Source: Gnetum montanum
Lineage: Eukaryota > Streptophyta > Gnetopsida > Gnetales > Gnetaceae
Length of the DNA stretch: 64,000 bases
Direction of reading: 5' to 3'
NCBI GenBank assembly: GCA_015680685.1
Contig: MNCI01035354.1
Coordinates: 1,084,920-1,148,919, forward strand
Below are positions 32,697 through 43,898 of the stretch, one piece after another (within the stretch, counting starts at the first letter, position 1; each line of letters begins with the position of its first letter). The notes under the pieces were generated by a model. The model was given only the letters and a program-made list of their open reading frames with translations, had not been told where the DNA came from and did not search any database. A program made the position numbers and the translations under genes.

Positions 32697-34660
32697 AAAA
32701 GAAATATTTAGAGATATCTTGCCGTTAACATACGTTCCAAAAAGAAGAGAGAAAGTTCTTATGTCATTTGAAGAATCTTCTTCTTCTTCTTCTCAAAATT
32801 CAAGAACAAAATTATTGTGGTAGGATGGTTTACTAGTTTCTTAGATAGAGGTACAAATGCAAACTCCAACAACTAAGAGTAATAGGGTTAACATTGTTGA
32901 TCATCCTTAAATCCTTGTTACTTTCATTACAAGTAGGACATAATTCATAGCCTTGTTCTCAAATTCTATCCAACTTGATCAAGTGTCTATGATTCTTAGT
33001 ATGCCTACTAAATTTGGATTTGGAACATTGGTGTTGAATAGTCTTGTCTAACCTATATTATTATATGTATGTGTTTCTTGGGTACCTTCTCTTTCCACAC
33101 ATAATTGGACAAAATTAGAGCATGTTCAAAACTAGTTTCTTGTATGTAAATTTCAAGTAAAAATGTAGACTTCTTATGATATCTTACTTTTAGAAGTAGA
33201 TTTTCTTCCTCTTAAAGTTGAAGCCCTTTGTCAATTTATCTCTTATACTCAAAACTTAAGTCATGTGGAGGAAGTTAATTATGCTAAAAAAATAATGAAT
33301 GCTATACAAGAAAATGGTTGGTCCATTATTTCAAACTTAGCCTATCACTCAACAAGAAAATCCCACCATGTAAATATTTTTTACCAATAATAATTACATC
33401 AACAAGATCTTCAAACCACTCATCAAACATTGTTAAATGTCCTTTTACAAGCTAGTTAAAATACATGGCCTAACATATTATCTCAATTAGCCTAACATTC
33501 ATTTCTTATGTTTACTTAATCTTATAACTTTCAACCCTCTAGTAGGTCCTCAATCTATGTAATCTTTCATTCCTATAAATTATCAAAATATTGCACAACT
33601 ACATCAACCTATTGCTCAACCCACAGTTCCATTTAATTTCCATTCATTCTTGATGCCACAAGACCCAAGTGTTTAACAAGTAGTCCCTCAACAAACTTTG
33701 TTTATGCAAGTACAGCAATAACCTTTTCCAAATGCTCATACTTTTATAAATGTTTCCAAAAAAATCAACCAATCATGAATCTTCAAGTCCCTCAATCAGT
33801 ACTGCAACTAATATTATATCTTCTTCTAGATCATTTGATTCCACTAAGTAATCAACTTAATTAATTTTTACAATTTCAAAATCAAGCCTCTTATCAAGGT
33901 ATGCCAACTCAATAATCTTTAAAGGGATTGATGGGTAGAAAGTTCACTACTATGCTTTCTCCATTAATGTTTCCTCCTAGGATAGATGTGGAAATTAAAA
34001 ATTTATCTTCTTTTCCTTAGTTTTTTAGTACTAATGATGAGGGTCCATATCATCATATTCAAGATTTTGAGACTTTGATTGTAGCATGTGGTAATAACAT
34101 TGGCAAATGTACTAAAATGAGTGTATTTCCCCTTACCTTTAGAGATCGTGCATTATCATGGTATAGATCCCTTAAGCCATATTCTATATAGTCTTGGGAT
34201 GGGTTTCAAGATGAGTTTTTAAATAGATTTTTATCTTCCACTAAGTTTCAACTTTATTAAAAAAACCTCTCATGCTTTCAACAAAAAGATAGTGAAATTT
34301 ATAAATAAGCTTGGGAGAGACTTAAAGACATTAAGGCTAAAAATTATGATCGTTGTTTTATAAAATGTCAATTGTTAGAATTTTTACTTAATAATCTAAC
34401 ATCTATTATTAGGCAAAGTATAGATTTTATATGTGGTAGTACTATTATAAAAATAACTTTGGAAGTTACTTTTGAGGCCTTTATTGAAATAGTTTATTAA
34501 ATTATAAGCTGGCTTATAAATATGAAGGTTGATTTGGTGGAACACATAATTATGGTAGGCTTGGAAAAATAAATTGAGGAGGTAAATAATAAATTTTCAT
34601 CTTTATCTTTTCCTTTTAGCTCTAATGTGAAATCTTAATCATCTTTGGGGCAATAGCATG
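32697..34660 (+). pseudogene. RE5 gag, N-terminal and core
   Basis: ATG at 32697 (MKKKKKYLEIS). A long decayed N-terminal part (for example VDFLPLKVEALCQFISYTQN) is followed by the gag core: EGPYHHIQDFETLIVACGNN, PLTFRDRALSWYRSL, W(D)GFQDEFLNRFLSSTKFQ, AWERLKDIKAKNYDRCFIKC (about 34035-34370). Plant Athila-type Gag proteins share DKAxxWLxSLP and ExWERFKDLLxxCPHHG. In-frame TAG and TAA codons are frequent. An unrelated sequence begins after about 34660. Confidence 0.75.
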
Positions 34661-36330
34661 CATCTTTGGTGAGAACCATCAAGGGAATTCATAATGCTAA
34701 TCAAACATAGGGTAGAAGTATGCATTATGAGCTCTACATACTAATGTGATAGCATGTTGATGTGCTAGTGATGATGTGGTGGTATGCTAAGGCAGCAGAG
34801 AAAGTTCATAAAGCTAGACTTTATGTTCACAAAATGACTATGCATGCAGACATAACATAGTGTTGATGTTATGATGATGTCATTGATGTTGACATGGTAG
34901 AGCAAGTTTTTAGAGCCTAAGATCATCCGCATGAACTAGCTCTATAAGTTGACATGAAATTTTGTTGATGTCATGTTTACATGGTAGAGCTAGTAGAACT
35001 CATCTAGATGAAAAATGATGCTTCATCTATATGTTGATGTTGATGTGGCATTGTTGACGTTATGTTGATGTGGAGTCATGGAAAATCTGGTTTGTAGAGG
35101 AGAAAATTCATCCTTCAAACTAACTCAAAAAGCTAATGTGGCAGAGAAACCTTATAGGGTAGAATTTATACTTCATGAGCTAGTTCTATAAGCTGACATG
35201 GTAATGCTGATATGGTATGCTAACCTTGACTCCAGATGGCGTGTATGAGGTGATAATGTGGCATATGCTAACATCATGTTGATGTTTGCAGAAGATGATG
35301 TGGAAAGCTAATATGTGGCATTAGAAGATCAAGATGAGCTCTTAAACACTTGAATGGATGAATCTCATCTAGATGAGAATATGTGAATGTCCAAATGCTC
35401 TTTATCAGACCAATCCCACAAAGGTTATGATATGTTCTTACTTATTACTACACACAATATCATTTATCTAAAGTTTGTGAGGCCAACATATTTGTGCTAA
35501 GCTATTCTTCAAACCATTGACACTCCTACTAAGTTGGATACATTGACAATGACTTATGAAGTTTCCTTTTTTTTTCTTTTTCAAGCATAAATATCTTTGC
35601 TAAGCCTTGTATACCTTCATAATCCTAGATCTTTATTATAAGGAGCTAATGGTGGTACCAAAAGTGAAATAAACTACAACTAATAGGAGTCTTAAGTTTA
35701 AAGTAAGTGCAATGAAACTTATGTCTCATAGGGTTTTGCATGGCTAAAATAGTTTCTACTTCCAATAGCCTTAGGATAGCCAATCTTGTTCTTTTTGCAA
35801 TTTTAGGACTTTAATTGAATAATATCTTATGTGCTAAAGCCAAAAGGAACTGGAAGTGAAGCTTTTCTTTTAAAGTAATAAGTTAAGTTGGTTCATTCAA
35901 CTAGATCTTATAACCACAAAAGCTATTATTCCATAGATCTTTTCCATCTTATTGCACAGGCATTTGGAAACATTTCAAGAAACATAAATCATCATTCAAG
36001 ATTTAATACCTTCATAGCTCTTTAGCTTAGAAACCCTCTCTTCTTTTAGCATGGAATCTCCCTTTAGTCTTAAGTTCTTCTTTCTTTTTGATTATAATTT
36101 ACTTCAGGCACTACAACCTTATAAAGTCTACTCCATGAAATAGTTAGAAATGTACGAATACAAAATAATTATAACACTTTTAGTATACCTTAAAGGCCAA
36201 ATAAAAATAAAAAATTTTAGCAGCAAGTGTTGTAAAAAAATGAGAATCTTCAACAAACGTTACAACAATAAAATGATCATATCATTAAACTTATATAGGT
36301 CCTACATCTAAAAGATTCATTACCATCAAA
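34661..36330. other. Foreign insert in RE5 gag with gttgatgt-rich tract
   Basis: Between the gag core and the gag C-terminus. From about 34735 to 35330 the sequence is an irregular repetition of gttgatgt, tgatgtgg and tagagctagt words. After 35400 it is AT-rich with no recognised coding. Plant Athila gag normally runs through this point, so it is probably an insertion or expansion of about 1.6 kb. No terminal repeats were resolved. Confidence 0.45.
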
Positions 36331-37200
36331 AAATAGGAAAAATATGAAGTATCATAATAAAGAAGAGTTACATATGGTACCCTCTCAAAAAATGAATCAA
36401 TATAACATCATTATAAGAAGTGGTAAAGTTATTGATCCCTAGCTTTCTTCAAGCAAGTTTATGAAGAAAAGGAAGCTACATGATGAGACTTAAAAATCTT
36501 TGCTAGGGAGCTTTATATGGAGTAAGAACCTAAACCAAAGATTGATTCAGATGATTCTAATGCATCATCTTCCCCTCAAGCTCCATTTCCACATAGACTT
36601 GAATCTAAGGAGGTGACAAATAAATAACTTGAAAACTTATTTAAGGATGTTACATTGCATGTTCCACTTTTGAGAGCTATTGAAGTTACCTTACAAAATG
36701 ATAAGTATTTGAAGAAACTTTGATTTATGAAGAAAAAGATAAGAATACCTAAGCATGTTAGCCTTGCTAAAAACATTGTCAACATTTTTAAGGCTAGGAT
36801 GTCTCAAAAAGCAAAGGATCCTAGAAATCCTACTATTACATGTATGATTTGAAATAGGAAGTTTTACCATGATTTAGTTGATTAGGGGCTAGGGTAGATA
36901 TTATGCCTTATTAGATTTATTATTCTTTGGGTTAGGACCATATCAAACCTACTAATATTACTATATCCTTGGCTAATGGTTCTACTATTTATCTAAAAGG
37001 CATTATGAAGGATGTCTTGGTTCAAGTGGATAAAGTATTATATCATACTATTGTTATTATTTTAGATTATTATACATATTCTCTTAAAAATTTTTATCCT
37101 TTGATTTTAGGAAGACCTATGCTTGTCACCTTAGATGTAGTTATTTATGTAAAAATGAGATTGATGACTTTGATATTTACTAACATGAGTTTTCAATGAA
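36331..37200 (+). pseudogene. RE5 gag C-terminus and protease
   Basis: NQYNIIIRSGKVIDP near 36393-36437 resembles the Athila ITLRSGKV segment. The protease region follows: YHDLVD.GL near 36870, ANGSTIYLKGIMKDVLVQVD (36972-37031), then VDKVLYHTIVIILDYY and FYPLILGRPMLVTLDVVIYV (about 37030-37150). It matches the Athila pattern LADRSxxxPxGxxEDVLVKVD...LILGRPFLAT. The active-site region upstream is too decayed to read. Confidence 0.75.
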
Positions 37201-37699
37201 TTTGTATAATTTGAACAATTAATTTTAGTTTGATAAGTTGAATATGGTGAATGCTATTGTATCTAATATGGTCTCTTTTGAAATTTATGATTGGGAAGAA
37301 GCATATTAGGTTCTTATGTTGGAAGAATACAAAGACATTCCTATGGACTTGAATAAAGGGGTCTTTTACACATAAGTAGAAGATGCTTTGGATGGTAAGT
37401 AAATATTACAAATGTAGGTATGTTCTTCTTAAATAAATGATAAAGAATTAAATTTTGATCTTAAGAAATTTCCTTTCCATTTGAAATATGTTTTTATTGA
37501 GAAACCTATACCATTGATTATGAGTTCAGGTCTGGCCACTAATCAAGAGCATCATTTAGTTTAAATATTAACTAATTTGATTGATAATTTTGCTTGGTTA
37601 CCATTGGGTTTGTAGAAAGGTATTTCTCTCTCCATTGTGTAGCATCATAATCACTTAGAAGCATAGGGTAAAACTAGACAGCAACCATGTAGAAGGATG

Positions 37700-38460
37700 A
37701 GCCCTACCTTAAAGTAAATAGTTAAAGATAAGTTGATGAAATTTTTTTTGATTGGTATTATCTACCCCAATTTAGATTCTAAATGGGTCACCCCTATTAC
37801 CATGGTGCCTAAGAATTCAAGTGGCATGTGTGTATTGATTTTAGGGAACTCAATAAATGGACAAGCAAAGACCATTTTCTACCTTATTTAAATTAGGTAC
37901 TTAACAAACTTCAAGGGAAATAATTTTATTATTTTCTTAATGGTTTTAGTGGTTATAATAAAATACCCATTCCTCTTGAAGACCAACATAAAACCACTTG
38001 CACTACATCTTAGGAAACATTTACTTTTAGACATATTCCATGTGGTTTATGTAATGCTTTGGCTATGTTTTAGAGGGCTAAGATTCTATATTTTCTAACA
38101 TGATTGATTCTTTTTTGGAGGTGTTTATGGATGGTTTTTCACTTTATGGTGATTCATATGATTATTCTTTGAATAATCTTAAATTATTCTTACACACATA
38201 CATTGATAAAGGCCTCCAAATATCATGGGAAAAATGTCAGTTTGTGGTTAATTTTAGTGTAGTACTTGGAGATATTGTGAGTAAGATGGGAATTTTTGTT
38301 GATCCTAAAAGGTAAGAGTAATTTCACATCTTTCTCATCCAATGAATATAAAAAAAGATATTTGTGCATTTCTTGGTCATTCTAGTTTTTATAGACATTT
38401 CATTAAGTATTTTTCATTGATTACTTAATGCTTAGGAAAATTGTTACAGAAGGAGGTGGT
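37700..38460 (+). pseudogene. RE5 reverse transcriptase
   Basis: Broken frames give GIIYPNLDSKWVTPITMVPK (about 37750-37812), CIDFRELNKWT, DHFLPYL, FLNGFSGYNKIPI and FTFRHIPCGLCNALAMF (to about 38070). The intact stretch 38100-38315 follows: FLEVFMDGFSLYGDSYDY ... WEKCQFVV. Athila RTs have VEVFMDDFSVYG here; RE5 has FMDG, so the second catalytic Asp is lost. Dead by both stops and this change. Confidence 0.85.
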
Positions 38461-38990
38461 GTCTTATTGGACTAATAATTGCCAAAAAGTGTTTGATTTA
38501 TTGAAATCAAAACTTACTTCAACAAAGATCTTGGAAGGACTTGATTAGAATCTTGATTTTGAGTTAATGCCTAATGCCTTTGATTTTGCCATAAGAGTGG
38601 TTTTAAATTAGTGAAAGGGTAATGTTCCATATATTATTTACTATATTTCCAAAACCTTAAACTTGACATAGGTCAATTATACAATTACAAAAAATGAACT
38701 TCTTACTGTAGTTGATAGTCTAGATAAATTTCATCATTATTTAATAGGTTTTAGGATAATGTTTTATACTGATCATGCTGCAATTGAGTATTTTCATAAT
38801 AAGAATACTAAGAGTTCACATCTAATTCATTGGTGTCTATTATTGCAAGAATTTGATTTAGCAATTAAGGACAAGATAGGATCTAAAAATTTAATAAGTA
38901 ATCATTTATCTAGATTAGAGGACATGATAGGATTGGAAACTTTTCATCTATTTAAAAATTATTTTCTTGATGAGTAGCTACTTGCATGTT
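38461..38990 (+). pseudogene. RE5 RNase H
   Basis: The intact piece at 38759-38977 reads MFYTDHAAIEYFHNKNTKSS, then LIHWCLLLQEFDLAIKD and GSKNLISNHLSRLED. This matches the plant Ty3 RNase H end VFTDHAALKYL...RLIRWxLLLQEFDLEIRDKKGxENxVADHLSRL. The earlier part, about 38480-38750, carries DF.LNP-type and YTITKNELLTVVDSLDKF segments in broken frames. Confidence 0.85.
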
Positions 38991-38999
38991 AGGCTAGGG

Positions 39000-40260
39000 T
39001 TGTTATTCCTAAAGTCTTTAAGATGCCTAAATCATGGACTAAGGGATAAAAATAAGCATTTTTCATCAAAGATCAGTGGTTCATTTGGGAAGATCCTTTT
39101 ATGTACAAAATTTGTGAAGATTAGATCATTAGAATATGCATTCTAGAGAAAGAATGAGAAGAGATAATTGCTTTAAATCATGATGGAGTGTGTGGAGGTC
39201 ATTCTGTAGGCAAGAAGACATGCTATAAAATCCTTCACACTAGATTCTATTGGCCTACCTTGTTTAATGATACTCACACATATTGCAAGAGATGTGATTG
39301 ATGCCAGAGAATGGAAGGACTCAAAAGATACCAAGAGATACCTTTACTGCTTGTCTTAGTGGATTATGAGCCCTTTGATTATTGGGGTATTGATTCATGT
39401 GTCTTTTCCCTTTAAGAAATTTCTATAAGTATATTCTTATTTTCATTGATTACGTTATTAAGTGAATTCTTGCTAAGACAACTATACATTATGATGCTAA
39501 GATTGTTATGAAGTTCTTATGTGAGGAGTTAATCCCTTATTTTGGCCATCCTCAAATTCTGATTAGTGACAAAGGTACACATTTTATTAATAATGTTATG
39601 GAGAAACTATTGAAATTGATGGGTATTACATATTGTATAGCTACAACCTATCATCTATAGTCCAATGGCCTATTTGAAAGTATAAAGAAAGAAATTAAAC
39701 ATATTTTGCAAAAAATAGTAAAAGAAAATATAACAAATTTTTCATATCGATTATTTGATGCCTTATGGGCCATTTTTATGTCATACAAGTCTTCTCTTGG
39801 CTTTACACCTTATGAATTGGTATTTAGTAAACAATGTCTCATTCCTTCTTCCATTTAAAATAAATATTTTAGAATGCAATGTCAATTAGAGATAAATTTA
39901 AATACATCTTTATCTACAAATTTATTTGCATTAAATCAACTAGACAACAAACAAATGGATGCTCTAGATTGACAATGACTATGTAAAAAATAAGTAAAAA
40001 TGTGGGATGATAAGAGGATTATGAGAAAATTCTTTGTATAAGTGGATTTAGTATTGTTATTGAATATGAGGCTTAAGAAATTTTCTAAGAAATTAGTGTT
40101 AAAATAGGAGGTTTCGTTTTAGGTTACTAAGGTCTGAGGTGTTTCTACAATCGATATTTGTAGACCTAGAACTTATGAGATTTTTCATGTTAATGGTCAA
40201 TGTCTAAAACATTATTTTAGAAAAATTCCATTTTCTTTTTATGAATAAGTTAACCTGTAA
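39000..40260 (+). pseudogene. RE5 integrase
   Basis: HHCC region: GVCGGHSVGKKTCYKILHT, RFYWPTLFNDTHTYCKRCD.C (about 39186-39305). Then the core: VDYEPFDYWGIDSC (about 39360), IFLFSL, a decayed S-D-K-G-T-H-F segment near 39560-39580 and NGLFESIKKEI. The C-terminal tail ends near 40250. Stops and shifts throughout. Confidence 0.75.
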
Positions 40261-42777
40261 GATATTGATCCCCGTAAGCTGAGTTTAATTTGATTATGGA
40301 CCTGTTTAGGATAGGTCCTTATGAAATTGTCTAATTCTTATCATTTGTCCCATGATAGGTTAATAAAATTTGGTGTTTCTGGTATCTTTATTTTATTTTA
40401 AGCATTAGGTGACTGGTAAGTGGGGACATACTCTACTATTATTATCTATTATTTGGTTGTGTTTGTGGTAATATGTTTCTTATCATACTTGGTTCTTCAA
40501 TTAGTCACTTTGATGGAAATTCAACTTATCGCATGGCATGGATTTTGAAGATCTTATTCATTTAGTGGTTATTATGAAATATTATTATTCAATTTTTAAG
40601 TTTAATAAAGGAATGGTTGAATGATGGGTTTCAATATGATGGACTAATTATTTGTTGGCTTTCTGGTTGGAAAGACGGGCATTTCTTTTGACCAAGGATT
40701 GAGGAAATTATTAACTTAACGTGTTATTTTATGACAAACTTAAGGCTTGATATTTTCTTAATCTATGATTTGGGATGAGAGATGTTAGAACATATGAACA
40801 TGAACCATCGCAATTCTCATTTGTGGATTGTGTTCTAATGGTAGTACAGTAAGCAATCTAAACCTATAGCAAGTGTCATAATCAAAGGTTATCTTTTTCA
40901 ACTTTAATCACAACCTGTGAATTACACCAAAGATAAAATTTCTACTATTTGTGGACCATGTCTTTTTGGTAATGCCACAATCACATTAATCATGTTAATA
41001 TTTTTAATCAATTTATATTTTTTATTTTCTAGATAACAAGGTTTATAATTGTTCATTATTGGGAATTAAGATATTTTCATGTTGATGCATGTTAAATTTT
41101 TGTCTATAAAAAACTACTTTAACTAGGAAAGGCTTCTTATGGTAAGAGGTGTAGTGTCATGTCACATGGATAATATAGGTAATTGATGACCATGAATGTC
41201 ATTTTTGATAGTGTCATGTATAGATATTATTTATTTATGTTAAAAATATTTATGAAAGTCATCCAATTTTGTCATGGTATGTAATGTGAACTAAAAATAG
41301 TTATTCTCCTATCATATGTGCCTTTATTACTATTTTCTTACTTTTTCTTGATTTTCTTACTCTTTTCTTTTCCAATTTTGTTTTTAAAATCAAGTGTAGA
41401 CCAACAATTGCAATCTAGGTACAATTCATAATCCATCACACTTAGGAGTCCTACAAGCCACAATCATTTGATAATTATTTTGGGAGATAGAGTACTTACA
41501 ACCAAGTATGACTCACATTGCATCACATTGAGATTTTTTATTTAGTAGGTGCAACTTGCAGTGGGTGACACCTTGAAATTTTCATTCTCTATCTCTCTCC
41601 ATAGCATGTGCAACTATGATTTGTAGTCTTTCATAGTTAGACATTTTCATTTTTATTTTCAAAACAATGTAATTAAGTGGGACTCATAGTTTACAAATTA
41701 CAGTTAGGTGCAACTTATAGTGAGTTTCATTTTATTTTATTTTTAAATAATAATTTCATTAAGTTATGATGAATTTTGACTTGCAATTCATTGCAACACA
41801 ATGAAAATTTTATAAAAATTAATATTTCATTTCATTTTGGCTCACTACTTTGACTTATATTCATAGGCAAAAGCTCTCCCAAGCCATTATTAATGATTCC
41901 TAGCTATCCACAGTACTTGTAGCCCTTGATTCCAAGCTTTGGATAGACATTATGCCAAAGGTAAACCCTATTTTATGAATTTAATTCTTTATTCAAGTTG
42001 ATAGTTTTTGCTTCTTTTGTTCATGATTTTTGCCACATGTTTTTATTTTACTAGGCCCTACCTTTAGAGAGGTTTTTCTAATTTTCATGTGTGAGTTAAT
42101 GGATCAATTTTCATCAATCTATGTTCTAATTTTCCAATTGTAGTTGTTTTATTACATGTTTTGGGGTTTTTCTTGTGTTTCTTAGCTAATTTAGAAGCTA
42201 ATTATGCACTAAGCTATTACTTATTTGAATTAGGATTTGCATTGTGATATCTCTTCATATTATGTTCTGTTCTTCTTATTTCTTCTTGGAATATTTAATA
42301 TTAGGAAAATTTATTTTCATTGATATCGTTTCCCTTTTCCAATTTTTGAAATTGGAATTGATAGCTACAAGAAATCCTTATTGTAGAATATTACAAGTTT
42401 GCTTGTGATCAATTTTCATTCATTATGTAGCCTGAGTTATGGACTCATTCCTAAACTTAGTTACCATTTTTATTTACCTTTTGGTGAACAACTTTATCTA
42501 TGAGTGCCTAAGTCATTTTTTCTTTTAGAACATTGTTATTTGTGTTATTTGAAACTTGGGAGATTGAGACTTTAATGATGTGATTGTACTCCTAATTCTT
42601 TAATATTATGATTTGTTTTTTTTTGGGTTTATCTTGGCTCTTACTTTATGTTACATCATATTTAGTTATGTGTGGTGTTTAAAGTTTAACCATTTTTGTT
42701 ATTATATTTTGTATTATTTTCATGTTTAATGCATTTACTTTTACTTGTGGTGCTACTTTGAGAAGAAAGTAGAATTA
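40261..42777 (+). other. RE5 spacer after integrase
   Basis: About 2.5 kb of AT-rich DNA with no recognisable coding. Athila-type elements commonly have such a spacer between pol and an env-like ORF. It is interrupted by RE6 at 42778-42782 (gctag). Confidence 0.5.
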
Positions 42778-42782
42778 GCTAG

Positions 42783-43051
42783 TGATGAGACGCGACATGC
42801 ACTGGGCCGCGATATCGCGTACGCGATATTGCGTCTTACCCTACGATATCGTATATGCGATATCGCGTCCCGCCGTCATATCTATAAATAAGAGGCGACA
42901 CTCCCTTCATTTCCCAATCCTGGCTAGAAGTAGCGAAGCTCTGGCAGATTGATCACTCCAGAGTTAGAATTTTTCCCATGTGCCCGCAGTAGGAGTCCTA
43001 GAGTGAACGGCTCTTTATTCGAGCAGCTTGTAACCTGAACCCAAGTTGTGT
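42783..43051 (+). repeat. RE6 5' LTR, readable part
   Basis: Aligned with 49013-49286 of the 3' LTR. The remaining ~570 bp and the primer-binding site must lie in the assembly gap. Confidence 0.93.
42811..42890 (+). promoter_or_regulatory. LTR promoter array of RE6: best-preserved GATATC array
   Basis: GATATC at 42811, GATATT at 42825, GATATC at 42845 and 42859 (spacing 14-20-14). Pairs 1-2 and 3-4 are each arranged as ~20-bp dyads with CG-rich inner arms (GATATCGCGTACGCGATATT; GATATCGTATATGCGATATC). The last site ends 18 nt before TATAAATA (42883-42890). The 3' LTR copy is at 49041, 49058, 49078 and 49092, with its TATA box at 49116. Confidence 0.7.
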
Positions 43052-43895
43052 NNNNNNNNNNNNNNNNNNNNNNNNNNNNNNNNNNNNNNNNNNNNNNNNN
43101 NNNNNNNNNNNNNNNNNNNNNNNNNNNNNNNNNNNNNNNNNNNNNNNNNNNNNNNNNNNNNNNNNNNNNNNNNNNNNNNNNNNNNNNNNNNNNNNNNNNN
43201 NNNNNNNNNNNNNNNNNNNNNNNNNNNNNNNNNNNNNNNNNNNNNNNNNNNNNNNNNNNNNNNNNNNNNNNNNNNNNNNNNNNNNNNNNNNNNNNNNNNN
43301 NNNNNNNNNNNNNNNNNNNNNNNNNNNNNNNNNNNNNNNNNNNNNNNNNNNNNNNNNNNNNNNNNNNNNNNNNNNNNNNNNNNNNNNNNNNNNNNNNNNN
43401 NNNNNNNNNNNNNNNNNNNNNNNNNNNNNNNNNNNNNNNNNNNNNNNNNNNNNNNNNNNNNNNNNNNNNNNNNNNNNNNNNNNNNNNNNNNNNNNNNNNN
43501 NNNNNNNNNNNNNNNNNNNNNNNNNNNNNNNNNNNNNNNNNNNNNNNNNNNNNNNNNNNNNNNNNNNNNNNNNNNNNNNNNNNNNNNNNNNNNNNNNNNN
43601 NNNNNNNNNNNNNNNNNNNNNNNNNNNNNNNNNNNNNNNNNNNNNNNNNNNNNNNNNNNNNNNNNNNNNNNNNNNNNNNNNNNNNNNNNNNNNNNNNNNN
43701 NNNNNNNNNNNNNNNNNNNNNNNNNNNNNNNNNNNNNNNNNNNNNNNNNNNNNNNNNNNNNNNNNNNNNNNNNNNNNNNNNNNNNNNNNNNNNNNNNNNN
43801 NNNNNNNNNNNNNNNNNNNNNNNNNNNNNNNNNNNNNNNNNNNNNNNNNNNNNNNNNNNNNNNNNNNNNNNNNNNNNNNNNNNNNNNNNNNNNNN
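43052..43895. other. Assembly gap (Ns)
   Basis: 844 undetermined bases inside RE6, covering the end of its 5' LTR, the primer-binding site and the start of gag. ORFs drawn through it are artefacts. Confidence 0.99.
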
Positions 43896-43898
43896 CAT

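Noticed and set aside
34735-35330. Possible CRISPR-like or satellite array
   Set aside because: Repeat words are irregular in spacing and length, and the context is a plant retroelement.
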